A DNA stretch of 64,000 nucleotides from Mariniblastus sp. (GCA_022447605.1 JAKVBG010000013.1:1-64000), one strand, 5' to 3'; shown: positions 26,515 to 35,855, counted from the stretch's first letter. Notes: generated by a model not told the origin, from the sequence alone. A program made the numbers and translations.

Positions 26515-27713
26515 AATGCTGATTCACAAGGTTGGTCTGCTGGCGATTGCAACAACTCCAGGAAACGGTCGGCCTGATTGCGCAGCGAGAAATGTAATTT
26601 TGCAGTTTGCACACCGCTGCTGGCAAGCCGGCTTCGCAGATCCGATTTTGCAAACGCCAGCAAGATCGCTTCAGCCAGGGCAGACGGGTTGTCGGGTGGG
26701 GCTAAAAGCCCGTTGTCGTCGGCCGTAATAAAGGATTCAGTCCAGCGGTTGGAGGTTGCCAGGACGCACCTCTGTCTGGCCATGGCCCGGATCAACACCG
26801 GGTCGGCGCGGGGTGCCCGGCAGGCGTAAATGTAAAGGTCGGCGGCCAACAACAATTCGGCGTCGTCATCGAAAAAACCGGGCATGATCACTGCATGGAC
26901 GAGATTTAAATCGACGATCAATTGCCAGGCTCTGGCTGCCAGATGGCCCTCTCCGACGATCCACAGCTTGGCCCCGGGATACTGTTCGATGACCGTGGAC
27001 CACGCTCGAATCATGTCCAGGGTTCCGTGGTCGTTATTGTTGGTCAACGAGGTGACAGCCAATGGTTGACCCGCATCAACACCCAGGATCGGATGAGCTT
27101 CCGAAAGTGCGGCGCGGGCTCCGCTTTGCGATGAAAGGGAAGGCGGCTTCTCGACCGTGGTGACCCCGGTCGGGATGATCTGGACTGGCGGCATCCCTTG
27201 GAGTCGAGATAAATCGATCGCCAGTTCCTGGCAGTCCGTCACCACGGCACGGGACCGTTTCAAAGCCTCGATCTGCCGTGGTGGGATTGTCTCCGCCTTC
27301 CCGCCATCCAGCAGGGATCGATCCACAAATACCACGACGGGCAACCGTTGTCCCATTGTCCTCAGGACGGCCTGCGTGACCATGTTGATGCCGAAAACAA
27401 GGATCGAGTCCAGGCTTTCAGCTCCCCTGAGGTATTTGCTAAATCGTCTGGCATTACGGAGCGTGGCCCATGGTCCACTCCCTGTGGCGATTCGGTGGAT
27501 CGGGATTTCACGATAGTCCAACAGGCCGGGCCACATCTTGTCCAGCTTCGAGGTCAGAATCTGAACGACCTGGCCTCGGCGCTTCAACTCTGCAGCCAAT
27601 TCACCCAGGTTCAGTTCCGTCGGACCGGAGAATGGCCAGAACTTCTCGGCTACCAGCGCGATTCGTCTCGAGTCAGAGAGCGTCGATTCGGTCTTGATGA
27701 TTTCCGTTGTCAA
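26511..27713 (-). CDS. Glycosyltransferase family 4 protein
   Basis: A GT-B fold enzyme of 400 residues, first gene of a two-glycosyltransferase unit. RIALVAEKFWPFSGPTELNLGELAAEL matches the GT4 N-terminus, VQIIPTGVTTV is the hinge motif and LAVTSLTNNNDHGTLDMIRAW opens the donor domain. AADLYIYACRAPRADPVLIRAMA stands where EGxPxxxxE is expected, with the first Glu altered (CRAPRADP), so donor binding may differ. The TTG start follows a TAGGAA site. Related at the fold level to its neighbour, suggesting an old duplication. Confidence 0.82.
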   Translation of the reverse strand: MTTEIIKTESTLSDSRRIALVAEKFWPFSGPTELNLGELAAELKRRGQVVQILTSKLDKMWPGLLDYREIPIHRIATGSGPWATLRNARRFSKYLRGAESLDSILVFGINMVTQAVLRTMGQRLPVVVFVDRSLLDGGKAETIPPRQIEALKRSRAVVTDCQELAIDLSRLQGMPPVQIIPTGVTTVEKPPSLSSQSGARAALSEAHPILGVDAGQPLAVTSLTNNNDHGTLDMIRAWSTVIEQYPGAKLWIVGEGHLAARAWQLIVDLNLVHAVIMPGFFDDDAELLLAADLYIYACRAPRADPVLIRAMARQRCVLATSNRWTESFITADDNGLLAPPDNPSALAEAILLAFAKSDLRSRLASSGVQTAKLHFSLRNQADRFLELLQSPADQPCESAL

Positions 27714-27774
27714 CCGATGGTTCCTACCGGGCAGGGCAATCCGGCCGGCTCGTCATCAAGCCAGCCGGCACAAG

Positions 27775-28329
27775 TTACATTCCTCGATCCGATACGGCTA
27801 AGTCGTCCGGCTCCAGGCAGGCAATGTGTGACAGGTTGCGGTATTCGTCGTTGTAGTCTAATCCGTAGCCCACTACAAATTCGTCCGGTATGTCAAAGGC
27901 GACGAAATCAGGTTGCCCTGTGACCTGTTGCTGGCCCGTTTTCCTTAGCAGAACGGCCGATTGAATCGATTGGGGGCCGAGTTGGCGAACCCTCTCGATC
28001 ACGGCCGTCAGAGTGTTTCCCGTATCAAAGATATCATCGACCAGCAGCACGTCCCGTTGGGTCACATCGAGCATCATCTCGGCATCGATCGTCAACGTTC
28101 CTCGCTGCGTTCCGTGATAGCTGGCCGTCTGCAGCACGCCGACCCGCATCGGCATGTCGAGTTTGCGAATCAGATCAGCCAGGAGGATGACACTTCCCGT
28201 CATGATCCCGATAATGGTCAGGGGGCGAGATCCATACGAATCGTTGATCGAGCGGGCCAGTTTCTCGACACCCTCGTTAAGTTGTTGTTCGTCCAGCAGG
28301 ATTTTCACGATGACAAATCCGCAAATCAT
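27775..28329 (-). CDS. hpt: Hypoxanthine phosphoribosyltransferase
   Basis: A purine-salvage enzyme turning hypoxanthine or guanine plus PRPP into IMP or GMP. The motif VLLVDDIFDTGNTLTAV binds PRPP. GIMTGSVILLADLIRKL is the N-terminal loop, TASYHGTQRG the flexible loop, and FDIPDEFVVGYGLDYNDEYR the purine-binding end. Length about 184 residues is normal. The start could be the ATG used here or a GTG seven codons later, which fits the usual N-terminus equally well. In the same direction as the glycosyltransferase pair but 61 bases away. Confidence 0.93.
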   Translation of the reverse strand: MICGFVIVKILLDEQQLNEGVEKLARSINDSYGSRPLTIIGIMTGSVILLADLIRKLDMPMRVGVLQTASYHGTQRGTLTIDAEMMLDVTQRDVLLVDDIFDTGNTLTAVIERVRQLGPQSIQSAVLLRKTGQQQVTGQPDFVAFDIPDEFVVGYGLDYNDEYRNLSHIACLEPDDLAVSDRGM

Positions 28330-28435
28330 GATTGGATTGAAAGTCGGGTTGGTAACATCATGATAGTCGGCGCGTCAGCCAACGGGTAGTTGACCCCCGG
28401 CGTTGGGACGGCTTGACTGAGGAAGAGACGGGTGA

Positions 28436-29932
28436 TCATTCCCGCTCGAGACGGGCCCGGGTCAACTCGATGGCCCGCAGCAGGCCTTTTGCCTTATTCA
28501 GTGTTTCCTGGTACTCGGCCGTTGGATCGCTATCGGCCACGATTCCGGCCCCTGCCTGGATATATGCCTTATCCCCTTTGATGACCATCGTTCGCAGGGC
28601 GATGCAGGTGTCCATGTTCTGGGAATAATCAAAATAGCCGACTGCGCCGGCATAAGGCCCCCTCCGCTGGGGCTCGATTTCGTCGATGATCTGCATCGCC
28701 CTGACCTTGGGGGCACCCGAAACGGTACCGGCAGGCAAACTGGCCATCAACGCATCAAAGGCGTCGCAATCCTCACGCAGTTGCCCCGTGACCGTGGACG
28801 AAATATGCATGACGTGGCTGTACCGCTCGACCACCATCAAGTCCGGCAACTCAATCGAGCCGTACTCTGCCACCCGGCCCACGTCATTGCGGCCCAGGTC
28901 GACCAGCATCACGTGTTCAGCCCGTTCTTTCTCGTCGGCCAGCAACTGACGCTCAAGCTCCTGGTCTTCGTGTTCGGTCTTGCCTCGCCAGCGCGTACCG
29001 GCCAGTGGGCGAACGGTCATCTTGCCGTCTACGACGCGGCACATGATCTCCGGGGAACTTCCGACCAGTGTCAAATCCCCGCTCCTGAGAAAGAACATGA
29101 AAGGACTTGGGTTCAACACGCGCAAGGTCCGGTAGACCTCAAACGGGTTGCATTCCATGGCGGTCTCCAGCCGCTGGCTGATGACTACCTGGAAGATATC
29201 ACCGGCGCGTATGTAGTCCTTGCAAAGGTGGACCGCTTCTTCAAATTCCGACTGGGAGAAATTGCTGCTAAACTCGGTTGGTTCCGCCGGCTCCATGTCA
29301 ATATCATCAAACGTCAAACCCGTTTCCGGTCGGGAGAGTTGCTGGATGATCTCATCGATACGAGACACGGCCTGGTCGTAGGACTGTTCGTCCGAATCGA
29401 ATTGATCGGGGCGAGCCAGCGCGACAATCGTCAACGTCTTGGTGATATGGTCAAAAACCACCATCGAGTCGTAGAAGGAAAATGCCAAATCATTCAGGCC
29501 GCGATCATCCGGCGGGCTATTGGGTAAGTCCTCGACATAACGGACCACATCGTACCCGGCGTAACCGACCGCTCCGCCCGTAAAGGGTGGCAGGCCATCG
29601 AGCTGGGCCACCCGAATACTCTCGATCAGTTCGCGAAACTCCTGCATCGGGTTCTCAACCACCCGCGTTTCTTCCTGGTCACCCCGAATGATGGAGAGGG
29701 AGTTCCCCGATGCTACCAGTCGCATATGCGGGTCGGTTGCCAGAAAGCTGTAGCGTCCGACACGTTCCCCCCCGACCACGCTTTCAAACAGGCAGGCATC
29801 GGTGCCTGCATCCAGTCGGAGGAAGGCCGAGACGGGTGTCAGAGAATCGCACAGCAGGCGGCGGAACACTGGGACCGCGTCATGGGATTCACATAATTCT
29901 CTGAATTTTTTTCGATTTGGAAAACAACGCAC
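28436..29932 (-). CDS. trpE: Anthranilate synthase component I
   Basis: Converts chorismate to anthranilate using ammonia from the TrpG partner, the first step of tryptophan synthesis. The N-terminal domain has VPVFRRLLCDSLTPVSAFLRL and LFESVVGGERVGRYSF. The catalytic core has DIFQVVISQRLE, PSPFMFFLRSGDLTLVGSSPE, VRPLAGTRWRGKT, LVDLGRNDVGRVAEYG, and PAGTVSGAPKVRAMQIIDE with IQAGAGIVADSDP. 498 residues is the normal size. The frame extends 66 codons further, but homology starts only near FRELCESHD, so I use the GTG just before it, without a strong ribosome binding site. TrpG is not adjacent; PabB is the alternative but the sequence favours TrpE. Confidence 0.85.
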   Translation of the reverse strand: MRCFPNRKKFRELCESHDAVPVFRRLLCDSLTPVSAFLRLDAGTDACLFESVVGGERVGRYSFLATDPHMRLVASGNSLSIIRGDQEETRVVENPMQEFRELIESIRVAQLDGLPPFTGGAVGYAGYDVVRYVEDLPNSPPDDRGLNDLAFSFYDSMVVFDHITKTLTIVALARPDQFDSDEQSYDQAVSRIDEIIQQLSRPETGLTFDDIDMEPAEPTEFSSNFSQSEFEEAVHLCKDYIRAGDIFQVVISQRLETAMECNPFEVYRTLRVLNPSPFMFFLRSGDLTLVGSSPEIMCRVVDGKMTVRPLAGTRWRGKTEHEDQELERQLLADEKERAEHVMLVDLGRNDVGRVAEYGSIELPDLMVVERYSHVMHISSTVTGQLREDCDAFDALMASLPAGTVSGAPKVRAMQIIDEIEPQRRGPYAGAVGYFDYSQNMDTCIALRTMVIKGDKAYIQAGAGIVADSDPTAEYQETLNKAKGLLRAIELTRARLERE

Positions 29933-30140
29933 GGGAAATTGCCAGCGGTAAATTAAACCGCCCTTGAAAAACGTTGACCGGGAAGCGTAAGATTCTGCGA
30001 AGATGTTATTGACGTATTGCCGGGACCAAGTCCCCGCCGACCTTGCCAATATAGGGCCAGTGGCCAAGCTTAACACGTCTCTGTAACTCAACAACCTGCA
30101 ACCGTAACGGATTCGTATCCGGTTCGACAAGAATGCGCCG

Positions 30141-30641
30141 ATGAAGTGTCAAAACTGTGAAAAACCGGCAACCTTTCATATTACCGATTTAACCGGTGAT
30201 GAACTGCTGGCCCTGCACCTCTGCCCGGATTGTGCCAAAGAGTACCTGAAATCGGATGACGATGTCGAAGAGGCCCCTACCATTACCGGAGTCCTCCAGC
30301 AGCAACTCAAGCTGGAACAGACGGCCGAAGACCTGAAGGAACTGGATTCAAGGGAGTGTCCCATATGCGGAATCTCTTTTTATGAATTTCGCCAGTCCGG
30401 AAGATTGGGCTGCCCCAACGATTACGCCTGTTTTGCGGGCGAACTGGAGCCGCTGCTGGTCAATGTTCACGGTGACAATGTCCATGTGGGAAAACGGCCG
30501 AAACGGGGATCCGAAGATATGGAAATGCAGACCGAGACCATTCGCCTGCGACGGGAAATGAAGGAAGCCGTGGAAAATGAAGATTATGAAAAGGCTTCCC
30601 AATTAAGGGACCGTATTCGAGCGATCGAGGGAGATAGTTAG
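30141..30641 (+). CDS. mcsA: McsA-like protein arginine kinase activator
   Basis: A 166-residue zinc-binding adaptor. Two Cys pairs near the start (CQNC at 3-6, CPDC at 28-31), a third CPIC and a later lone Cys give treble-clef-type zinc sites. The C-terminal UVR motif LRREMKEAVENEDYEKASQL then RDRIRAI is the UvrB/UvrC-interaction domain seen in McsA. McsA activates the arginine kinase McsB, encoded next door only a few bases away, so the two are certainly one unit. CtsR and ClpC, their usual neighbours in Bacillus, are absent here. Confidence 0.9.
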   Translation: MKCQNCEKPATFHITDLTGDELLALHLCPDCAKEYLKSDDDVEEAPTITGVLQQQLKLEQTAEDLKELDSRECPICGISFYEFRQSGRLGCPNDYACFAGELEPLLVNVHGDNVHVGKRPKRGSEDMEMQTETIRLRREMKEAVENEDYEKASQLRDRIRAIEGDS

Positions 30642-30645
30642 GTTG

Positions 30646-31722
30646 ATGCTCGACTCCATGGCAAGCAGTTGTGGTGAATGGCTCAAAGGGAATGGGCCCG
30701 ATTCCGATATCGTCATGTCCAGTCGGATTCGACTGGCGCGGAACCTGGCCGACTACCCTTTTATTAAACGCTGCACCGACATCGACCGCGCCAGCATTGA
30801 ATCAACCGTTCGGGAAAAACTGAAGACAGGGAAAGAGTTCAAAGATCAGACTTTTATTAACGTAGCGGAATTGGACAACCTCGACCGGCAGTTCCTGGTC
30901 GAGCGTCAGTTGATCAGCCGTGAACTGGCAGACGCCGAAGGGGCTCGTGCCGTGGCGATCGACGGGCTCGAGCGGATGAGTTTAATGGTCAACGAGGAAG
31001 ACCATCTGCGGATTCAGGTCATGAAAAGTGGCTTTGACCTGCAGGCGGCCTGGGATCAAATCAACCAGGTGGATGATCGGATCGAAGAGCAGCTTAACTA
31101 TGCGTTTCATAAGGACCTCGGCTACCTGACCGCTTGCCCGACCAATGTGGGAACCGGTATGCGGGTCAGCGTTCTGGTTCACCTGCCGGCACTGGTGATT
31201 ACCAAACATATCGAGAAGGTGTTTCGAACATTTCAGCGGATCAACCTGGTCGTACGAGGACTTTACGGGGAAGGTTCGCAGGCGATGGGTGACTTTTATC
31301 AGGTCAGCAACCAGATCACCCTGGGCAAGAGTGAAGAGGAGTTGATCAAGCAGGTGGGCGACGTCGTGCCCGTACTGATCAATTACGAGCGGAAAGCCAG
31401 GGACTTCCTGATCAGTGGAGAAAATCAACACAACCTTTTCGACCAGGTGAGTCGGGCTTATGGCACCCTGCAGAATGCCCAGCAGATCAGCAGTGAAGAG
31501 ACGATGTACCTGCTGTCCCAGGTCCGCATGGGGGTCAACCTGGGCCTGATTGGCGACCTGGAAATCCCCACGATCAACAAGTTGTTTATCCATACCCAGC
31601 CAGCCCATCTTCAAAAACTGCGCCGCAATGAACTGGATACGATGGAGCGCAATATCGAGCGGGCCAACTATCTGAAGCAGCATCTGAAGTCCGACTTGAG
31701 TGATGACGCGGAGATGAACTAA
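30646..31722 (+). CDS. mcsB: Protein arginine kinase McsB
   Basis: A phosphagen-kinase-fold enzyme of about 358 residues that phosphorylates arginines on proteins and marks them for ClpCP degradation. Key parts are VMSSRIRLARNL (ATP-phosphate binding), a LMVNEEDHLRIQ strand with the catalytic Glu/Asp region, YLTACPTNVGTGMR with the reactive-loop Cys/Thr signature, and RGLYGEGSQAMGDFYQVSNQ. The ATG chosen lies five bases after the mcsA stop; a TTG one codon earlier is possible. The reaction and partner are from known McsA/McsB biology; the sequence supports both genes strongly. Confidence 0.93.
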   Translation: MLDSMASSCGEWLKGNGPDSDIVMSSRIRLARNLADYPFIKRCTDIDRASIESTVREKLKTGKEFKDQTFINVAELDNLDRQFLVERQLISRELADAEGARAVAIDGLERMSLMVNEEDHLRIQVMKSGFDLQAAWDQINQVDDRIEEQLNYAFHKDLGYLTACPTNVGTGMRVSVLVHLPALVITKHIEKVFRTFQRINLVVRGLYGEGSQAMGDFYQVSNQITLGKSEEELIKQVGDVVPVLINYERKARDFLISGENQHNLFDQVSRAYGTLQNAQQISSEETMYLLSQVRMGVNLGLIGDLEIPTINKLFIHTQPAHLQKLRRNELDTMERNIERANYLKQHLKSDLSDDAEMN

Positions 31723-32040
31723 GGCCCCTTGTCGGGAGTGCGGTCTTGGTGTGATCCCCTCCCCTGTCACAGCGCGAGGCCCCTGCCGCGGATTCTTCTG
31801 AAAGCGGTTTCTGCCGAGGGTCATGTCAGCCGGTCATGTCAGCCGGTCTCTGTCTGCCGGCAGCCGGCCGACCCGAAACTGGCTGGAGGCTGGAGAAAGT
31901 AAGACCGAAATCTGCAAATTACCGGCCCGGTCTGCTACACCGAATCGCTGTGAATCGTAAAATGAGTGAACTTCCCCAATCCGTTGCGGTTCGGATTCCT
32001 GTTCCCCTATCCAAGCCAGTCAATACACAGAAAAAAAGAG
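31723..32040. other. Intergenic region before the reductive cluster
   Basis: 318 bases between mcsB and the adenylating-enzyme gene. It holds a perfect 13-bp tandem duplication at 31820-31845 and should contain the promoter for the following genes, but no clear -35/-10 pair is visible. Confidence 0.5.
31820..31845 (+). repeat. 13-bp tandem duplication (GTCATGTCAGCCG)
   Basis: Two perfect adjacent copies in the leader of the reductive cluster. A slippage product or a pair of binding sites; nothing decides between these. Confidence 0.9.
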
Positions 32041-33159
32041 ATGTCGAGCAGTACCGATTTAGAAACAGCCAAGCAGCAGGCCCAGGACCAGCTTGATCAA
32101 CATGCTTGTGAAATGGTCCAGCGTCATTTTCATGAATCTACGGGTTGCCCGTTCTGGCTCCAGAAAAAACAGGAGCTCGGATTCGACCCGCTAACCGAGG
32201 TGCGGTGCTACGAGGACCTGAAAAAATTCCCCCTGTTTGAAGACGAGTGGTTGCGGGGTGGGCCCGTAGAGCGGTGGCGGATGAAAGACATGTCGGATCG
32301 CCCCACCTACGTTTTTGAAACGGGTGGTACGACGGGGATTCCCAAAAGCCGGGTAGTGGTCGATGACTTCCGGACCGACTACGAGCTGTTCAGTGATACC
32401 TTGCCGGACGAGTATTTTCCCAAAGGTGCCAACTGGCTGATGCTGGGCCCGTCCGGCCCGCGGCGCCTGCGGCTGGCCGTTGAACACCTGGCCCAGTACC
32501 GCGGAGGCATCTGTTTCTGTATTGATCTTGATCCGCGTTGGGTCGTCAAGCTGATCAAGCATGGCTGGACGGAGCAGATCGAAGCGTACAAGAACCATTG
32601 CATCGATCAGGCCATTACTATTTTGACAGCGGGCCATGACATTCAGTGCATGTTCGCGACTCCGAAGCTGCTCGACTACCTCTGTCTGGCACTGGAGGAT
32701 CGCGGGACTTCCTTGGTCGAGCTGGGCGTCAAGGGCATCTTTTCCGGTGGCACGGAATTTACGCCCCAGTGGACGCGGTACGCGGTGGAAGAGTTGCTCG
32801 GCGGGCCAGCATCGGAGGGCGGCGTCTACATGACGCCTACCTACGGAAACACGTTGATGGGTTTGGCGTGTAGCAAGCCGATTACGGCCGAGGATGGCTA
32901 CAAGATATCCTATTACGCTCCCCAGCCCCGGGCGGTGACGGAAGTCGTCTCTTTTGATGACCCCGGGTCGGTTGTCGGTTATGGTGAAACGGGTAGAGTA
33001 AAGTTGACAACATTGACACCAGAATTCTTTGTTCCCGGTTTCCTCGAGCGGGATGAAGGTGAACGGGAAAGGCCGTTTGAGCTCTATCCCTGGGACGGCG
33101 TCAGTGGCGTCCGGCCATTTCACCAGTTGGCCACATCGACGACGGTGGGTGTCTACTAA
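32041..33159 (+). CDS. LuxE/PaaK-like adenylating enzyme
   Basis: An ANL-superfamily-like protein of 372 residues, close to LuxE size and shorter than PaaK, lacking the C-terminal lid domain. ETGGTTGIPKSRVVV (from residue 93) is the AMP-binding P-loop, and GVKGIFSGGTEFTPQW and GVYMTPTYGNTLMGLACS match the A4/A5-like blocks, with YGN..MG where PaaK has YGxxE. It would activate an acid as acyl-AMP and pass it to CoA, a protein thiol or a carrier. It is first in a same-strand set with an aldehyde dehydrogenase and an alcohol dehydrogenase. The start is the ATG at MSSSTDLE; a GTG 25 codons upstream adds an unlikely N-terminus. Confidence 0.8.
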   Translation: MSSSTDLETAKQQAQDQLDQHACEMVQRHFHESTGCPFWLQKKQELGFDPLTEVRCYEDLKKFPLFEDEWLRGGPVERWRMKDMSDRPTYVFETGGTTGIPKSRVVVDDFRTDYELFSDTLPDEYFPKGANWLMLGPSGPRRLRLAVEHLAQYRGGICFCIDLDPRWVVKLIKHGWTEQIEAYKNHCIDQAITILTAGHDIQCMFATPKLLDYLCLALEDRGTSLVELGVKGIFSGGTEFTPQWTRYAVEELLGGPASEGGVYMTPTYGNTLMGLACSKPITAEDGYKISYYAPQPRAVTEVVSFDDPGSVVGYGETGRVKLTTLTPEFFVPGFLERDEGERERPFELYPWDGVSGVRPFHQLATSTTVGVY

Positions 33160-33232
33160 ATGCCGTTTGGCACCCTCCATCGCTTGATGTGGTGAGTGCG
33201 GTTTCCGTGAAGTTGACTTGGGAGAGACTTTC

Positions 33233-34669
33233 GTGATTGATATTCCTGTGATGCGGTGGGGTAAGCCGTATGAGTCGCTTGAGAAAGCGGAGGTCATCCA
33301 CTTTGAGACGGGAGAACCGATTGCCAGTGTCAGCCAGGCCAACGGAGGTCTGTTGGCTCGGGATATGAAGAAGTCGGATCGTGCCCGCCAGTTGCTGCGA
33401 GAATTTTCGATTGATGATTTGATCGAACGCGCTGCCCGAGCGGCTGACCTGTTTGAAAACGAAACACTCCCTCTGGGCAACGGCACCCAATCAGCCGACG
33501 AGTTTGTGACGCACCAATCGGCCTCGACCGGTCTGCCCGAGGCCATGTGCCGGTCCAATATGAAGAAGAACAGCTTCGTGCTGCGGAACATGGGGCAGAT
33601 CTTGGATTGCCTGACCCGGGGTTTGCCGCGGGAGATTTTGAGCCGCGGCTACGGGGTCGAGTCGCGGGATGTGACGGTCAGTTACCAGGCGCAGGCTTCC
33701 GTGCTGGGAGCCGTTCTACCCTCCAACTCGCCCGGTGTTCACACGCTCTGGTTGCCGGTCATTCCGTTGCAGTTTGGACTGGTCCTGAAGCCGGGTTCGT
33801 CCGAGCCCTGGACAGCCTACCGGGTCGCCTCGGCCTTTGAGCAGGTTGGGATCCCGTCTGAGGCGATTGGACTTTATCCCGGCGGGCACGACGTCGGTGC
33901 GACGCTTTTAACCAGTTGTCGCCGGTCCATGGTGTTCGGTAGCGAAAAAACGGTTAACCAATATGCAGGGGATCCCCGTGTTCAAGTTCACGGGCCTGGG
34001 TTTTCCAAAATTTTCCTGGGAGAAGATTGCGTTGATCGCTGGGAAGAATTCATCGACTTGATGGTCGAAAGCGTCTATATCAATGGAGGTCGCAGCTGCA
34101 TTAACTGCAGCACGATCTTTGCTCCTCGGCATACGGTTGAGATTGCCCAGGCCCTCGCTGAGCGCCTCGGTCCGATCGAACCCTTGCCGACAACGGATCC
34201 CGAGGCCGGCCTGGCCGCTTTCACTACGCCCGGTGTGGGCGCGGCCGTGTGGAACATGGTCGAAGAGGACCTGCAGGCAGCGGGCGTGACGGATTGCACC
34301 GCGGAATACGGGGAGCGGCTCGTGGATCGGGAGCGTTATTCCTACCTGCGACCGGTGGTCGCCCACGCAGAAAACCCGGACTGCGCCATTGTGAGCAAGG
34401 AGTTCATGTTCCCCTTCGCAACGGTTGCCAATTGCCCCCAGTCAGAAATGATCAAGAAGGCGGGTCCGACCCTGGTGGGGACAGCCATCACTGAGGATCC
34501 AGACTGGATGGATCAGTTGACGGCGGCAACGAATATCGATCGGTTGAACATTGGCCCGATTGCCACGAATCGCTTAAATTGGTTGCAGCCCCATGAAGGC
34601 AACTTGATCGATTTCCTGTTCCGGTCCAGGGCGTACCAGGTGGCCCTCCAGGATACTCCACTGTCGTGA
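33233..34669 (+). CDS. Acylating-type aldehyde dehydrogenase (LuxC/EutE-like)
   Basis: An ALDH-superfamily protein of 478 residues. The NAD-site stretch LGAVLPSNSPGVHTLWLPVI and FGLVLKPGSSEPWTAYR, and the active-site Cys289 in NGGRSCINCSTIF, are present. The ELGGK motif that carries the general-base Glu of hydrolytic ALDHs is replaced by VHGPGFSKI (252-260), as in CoA-acylating ALDHs and LuxC. I therefore infer that it reduces an activated acyl group to an aldehyde. The start is a GTG preceded by GGGAGAG. It sits between the adenylating enzyme and an iron alcohol dehydrogenase, as expected of an acid-to-alcohol route. Confidence 0.82.
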   Translation: MIDIPVMRWGKPYESLEKAEVIHFETGEPIASVSQANGGLLARDMKKSDRARQLLREFSIDDLIERAARAADLFENETLPLGNGTQSADEFVTHQSASTGLPEAMCRSNMKKNSFVLRNMGQILDCLTRGLPREILSRGYGVESRDVTVSYQAQASVLGAVLPSNSPGVHTLWLPVIPLQFGLVLKPGSSEPWTAYRVASAFEQVGIPSEAIGLYPGGHDVGATLLTSCRRSMVFGSEKTVNQYAGDPRVQVHGPGFSKIFLGEDCVDRWEEFIDLMVESVYINGGRSCINCSTIFAPRHTVEIAQALAERLGPIEPLPTTDPEAGLAAFTTPGVGAAVWNMVEEDLQAAGVTDCTAEYGERLVDRERYSYLRPVVAHAENPDCAIVSKEFMFPFATVANCPQSEMIKKAGPTLVGTAITEDPDWMDQLTAATNIDRLNIGPIATNRLNWLQPHEGNLIDFLFRSRAYQVALQDTPLS

Positions 34670-34703
34670 CCCGGAACGTCCCTAAGCAATCGTTTTTCGT
34701 TTT

Positions 34704-35855
34704 ATGATTAACTTTGATTTTGAGCCTCGGACTCGTCTTGTTTGTGGACAGGACTCGATCGACCAACTTGGTGAGTTGGCGCGTGGGCTCGGTATCCATC
34801 GCGCCCTGGTCATTACCGATCCGGGAATTGTTGCGGCAGGACATGTACAACGGGGATTGGATTCCCTGCGTAAATCCAGCATCGATGCCATGCTGTTTGA
34901 CGGGGCGAGGGAAAACCCGACCACGGATGATGTCGATGCGGGGTTGAAGATGGCCTTGCGTTACGGTCCGGAGTTGTTGGTCGGCCTGGGTGGAGGCAGC
35001 AGCATGGACTGTGCCAAGGGCGTTAACTTCCTCTATTCCAATGGCGGGAAAATCGAGGATTACTGGGGAGTTGGCAAGGCACACAAAGAGATGTTGCCCA
35101 TGATCGCCGTCCCCACGACCTCCGGTACGGGCAGCGAGATGCAGTCGTTTGCCCTGATTTCTGACTCGGCAACCCATGTCAAAATGGCGTGCGGCGACCC
35201 GAAAGCGAGTTTTCGAGTGGCGATCCTGGACCCGCTGTTGACCTTGACCCAGCCGATCCAGGTTACAGCACTCACGGGGATTGATGCCATTTCCCACGCC
35301 GTGGAGACGTATGTGACCAAGCGGCGCACCCCGCTCTCCCTGTTGTTCAGTCGAGAGTCGTTCCGTCTGCTGGCCGGTAATTTTCAGCACGTCATCAACG
35401 ACCCGGAATACGTCGATGCACGAGCGTCGATGCAGTTGGGTGCTGCCTATGCAGGATTGGCCATTGAAAACTCAATGCTGGGGGCGGCCCATGCTTTGGC
35501 CAATCCATTGACGGCCGAGTTCGGCATCCCCCACGGGCAGGCAGTCGGAGTGATGTTGCCCCATGTCGTTCGGTTCAACGGAAAGAAGTACGACTCGTGG
35601 TACCAGGAGCTCGTTTCTTTGATTGAGGCGATGCCTGGGGGAGTTCCTCTTGGCAAGGGCGCCTACGGCCTGGCCGATTTCCTGGGGCAACTCGTCAAGG
35701 CTGCAGGTCTGGAAGACAAGCTGGAACCGCTCGGTGTAACGCGCGATCATTTGCCCGCGCTGTCTGCCTCGGCGGCCAAACAATGGACCGGTGGCTTCAA
35801 CCCCCGCCGGGTCGATAGTGAGTCATTACAGCAACTGTACGAACAGGCCTATTGA
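34704..35855 (+). CDS. Iron-containing alcohol dehydrogenase
   Basis: A group III (Fe-ADH) dehydrogenase of 383 residues. GLGGGSSMDCAKG binds the nucleotide pyrophosphate. PTTSGTGSEMQSFALI lies near the active site. GIDAISHAVETYV, ENSMLGAAHALANPL and GIPHGQAVGVMLPHV supply the Asp and His metal ligands. It would reduce the aldehyde made by the upstream enzyme, or oxidise an alcohol, with NAD(P)H in the cytoplasm. It follows the aldehyde dehydrogenase by 34 bases on the same strand. No microcompartment shell gene is present, so this is not a BMC operon of the usual kind. Confidence 0.92.
   Translation: MINFDFEPRTRLVCGQDSIDQLGELARGLGIHRALVITDPGIVAAGHVQRGLDSLRKSSIDAMLFDGARENPTTDDVDAGLKMALRYGPELLVGLGGGSSMDCAKGVNFLYSNGGKIEDYWGVGKAHKEMLPMIAVPTTSGTGSEMQSFALISDSATHVKMACGDPKASFRVAILDPLLTLTQPIQVTALTGIDAISHAVETYVTKRRTPLSLLFSRESFRLLAGNFQHVINDPEYVDARASMQLGAAYAGLAIENSMLGAAHALANPLTAEFGIPHGQAVGVMLPHVVRFNGKKYDSWYQELVSLIEAMPGGVPLGKGAYGLADFLGQLVKAAGLEDKLEPLGVTRDHLPALSASAAKQWTGGFNPRRVDSESLQQLYEQAY

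Noticed and set aside
32041..34669. Bioluminescence (lux) operon
   Set aside because: The LuxE/LuxC-like pair is present, but luciferase genes luxA and luxB are not, and the neighbouring genes do not fit.
32041..35855. Bacterial microcompartment operon
   Set aside because: An acylating ALDH with Fe-ADH is typical of BMCs, but no shell (BMC/BMV) gene is in the window and neither enzyme has an obvious encapsulation peptide.
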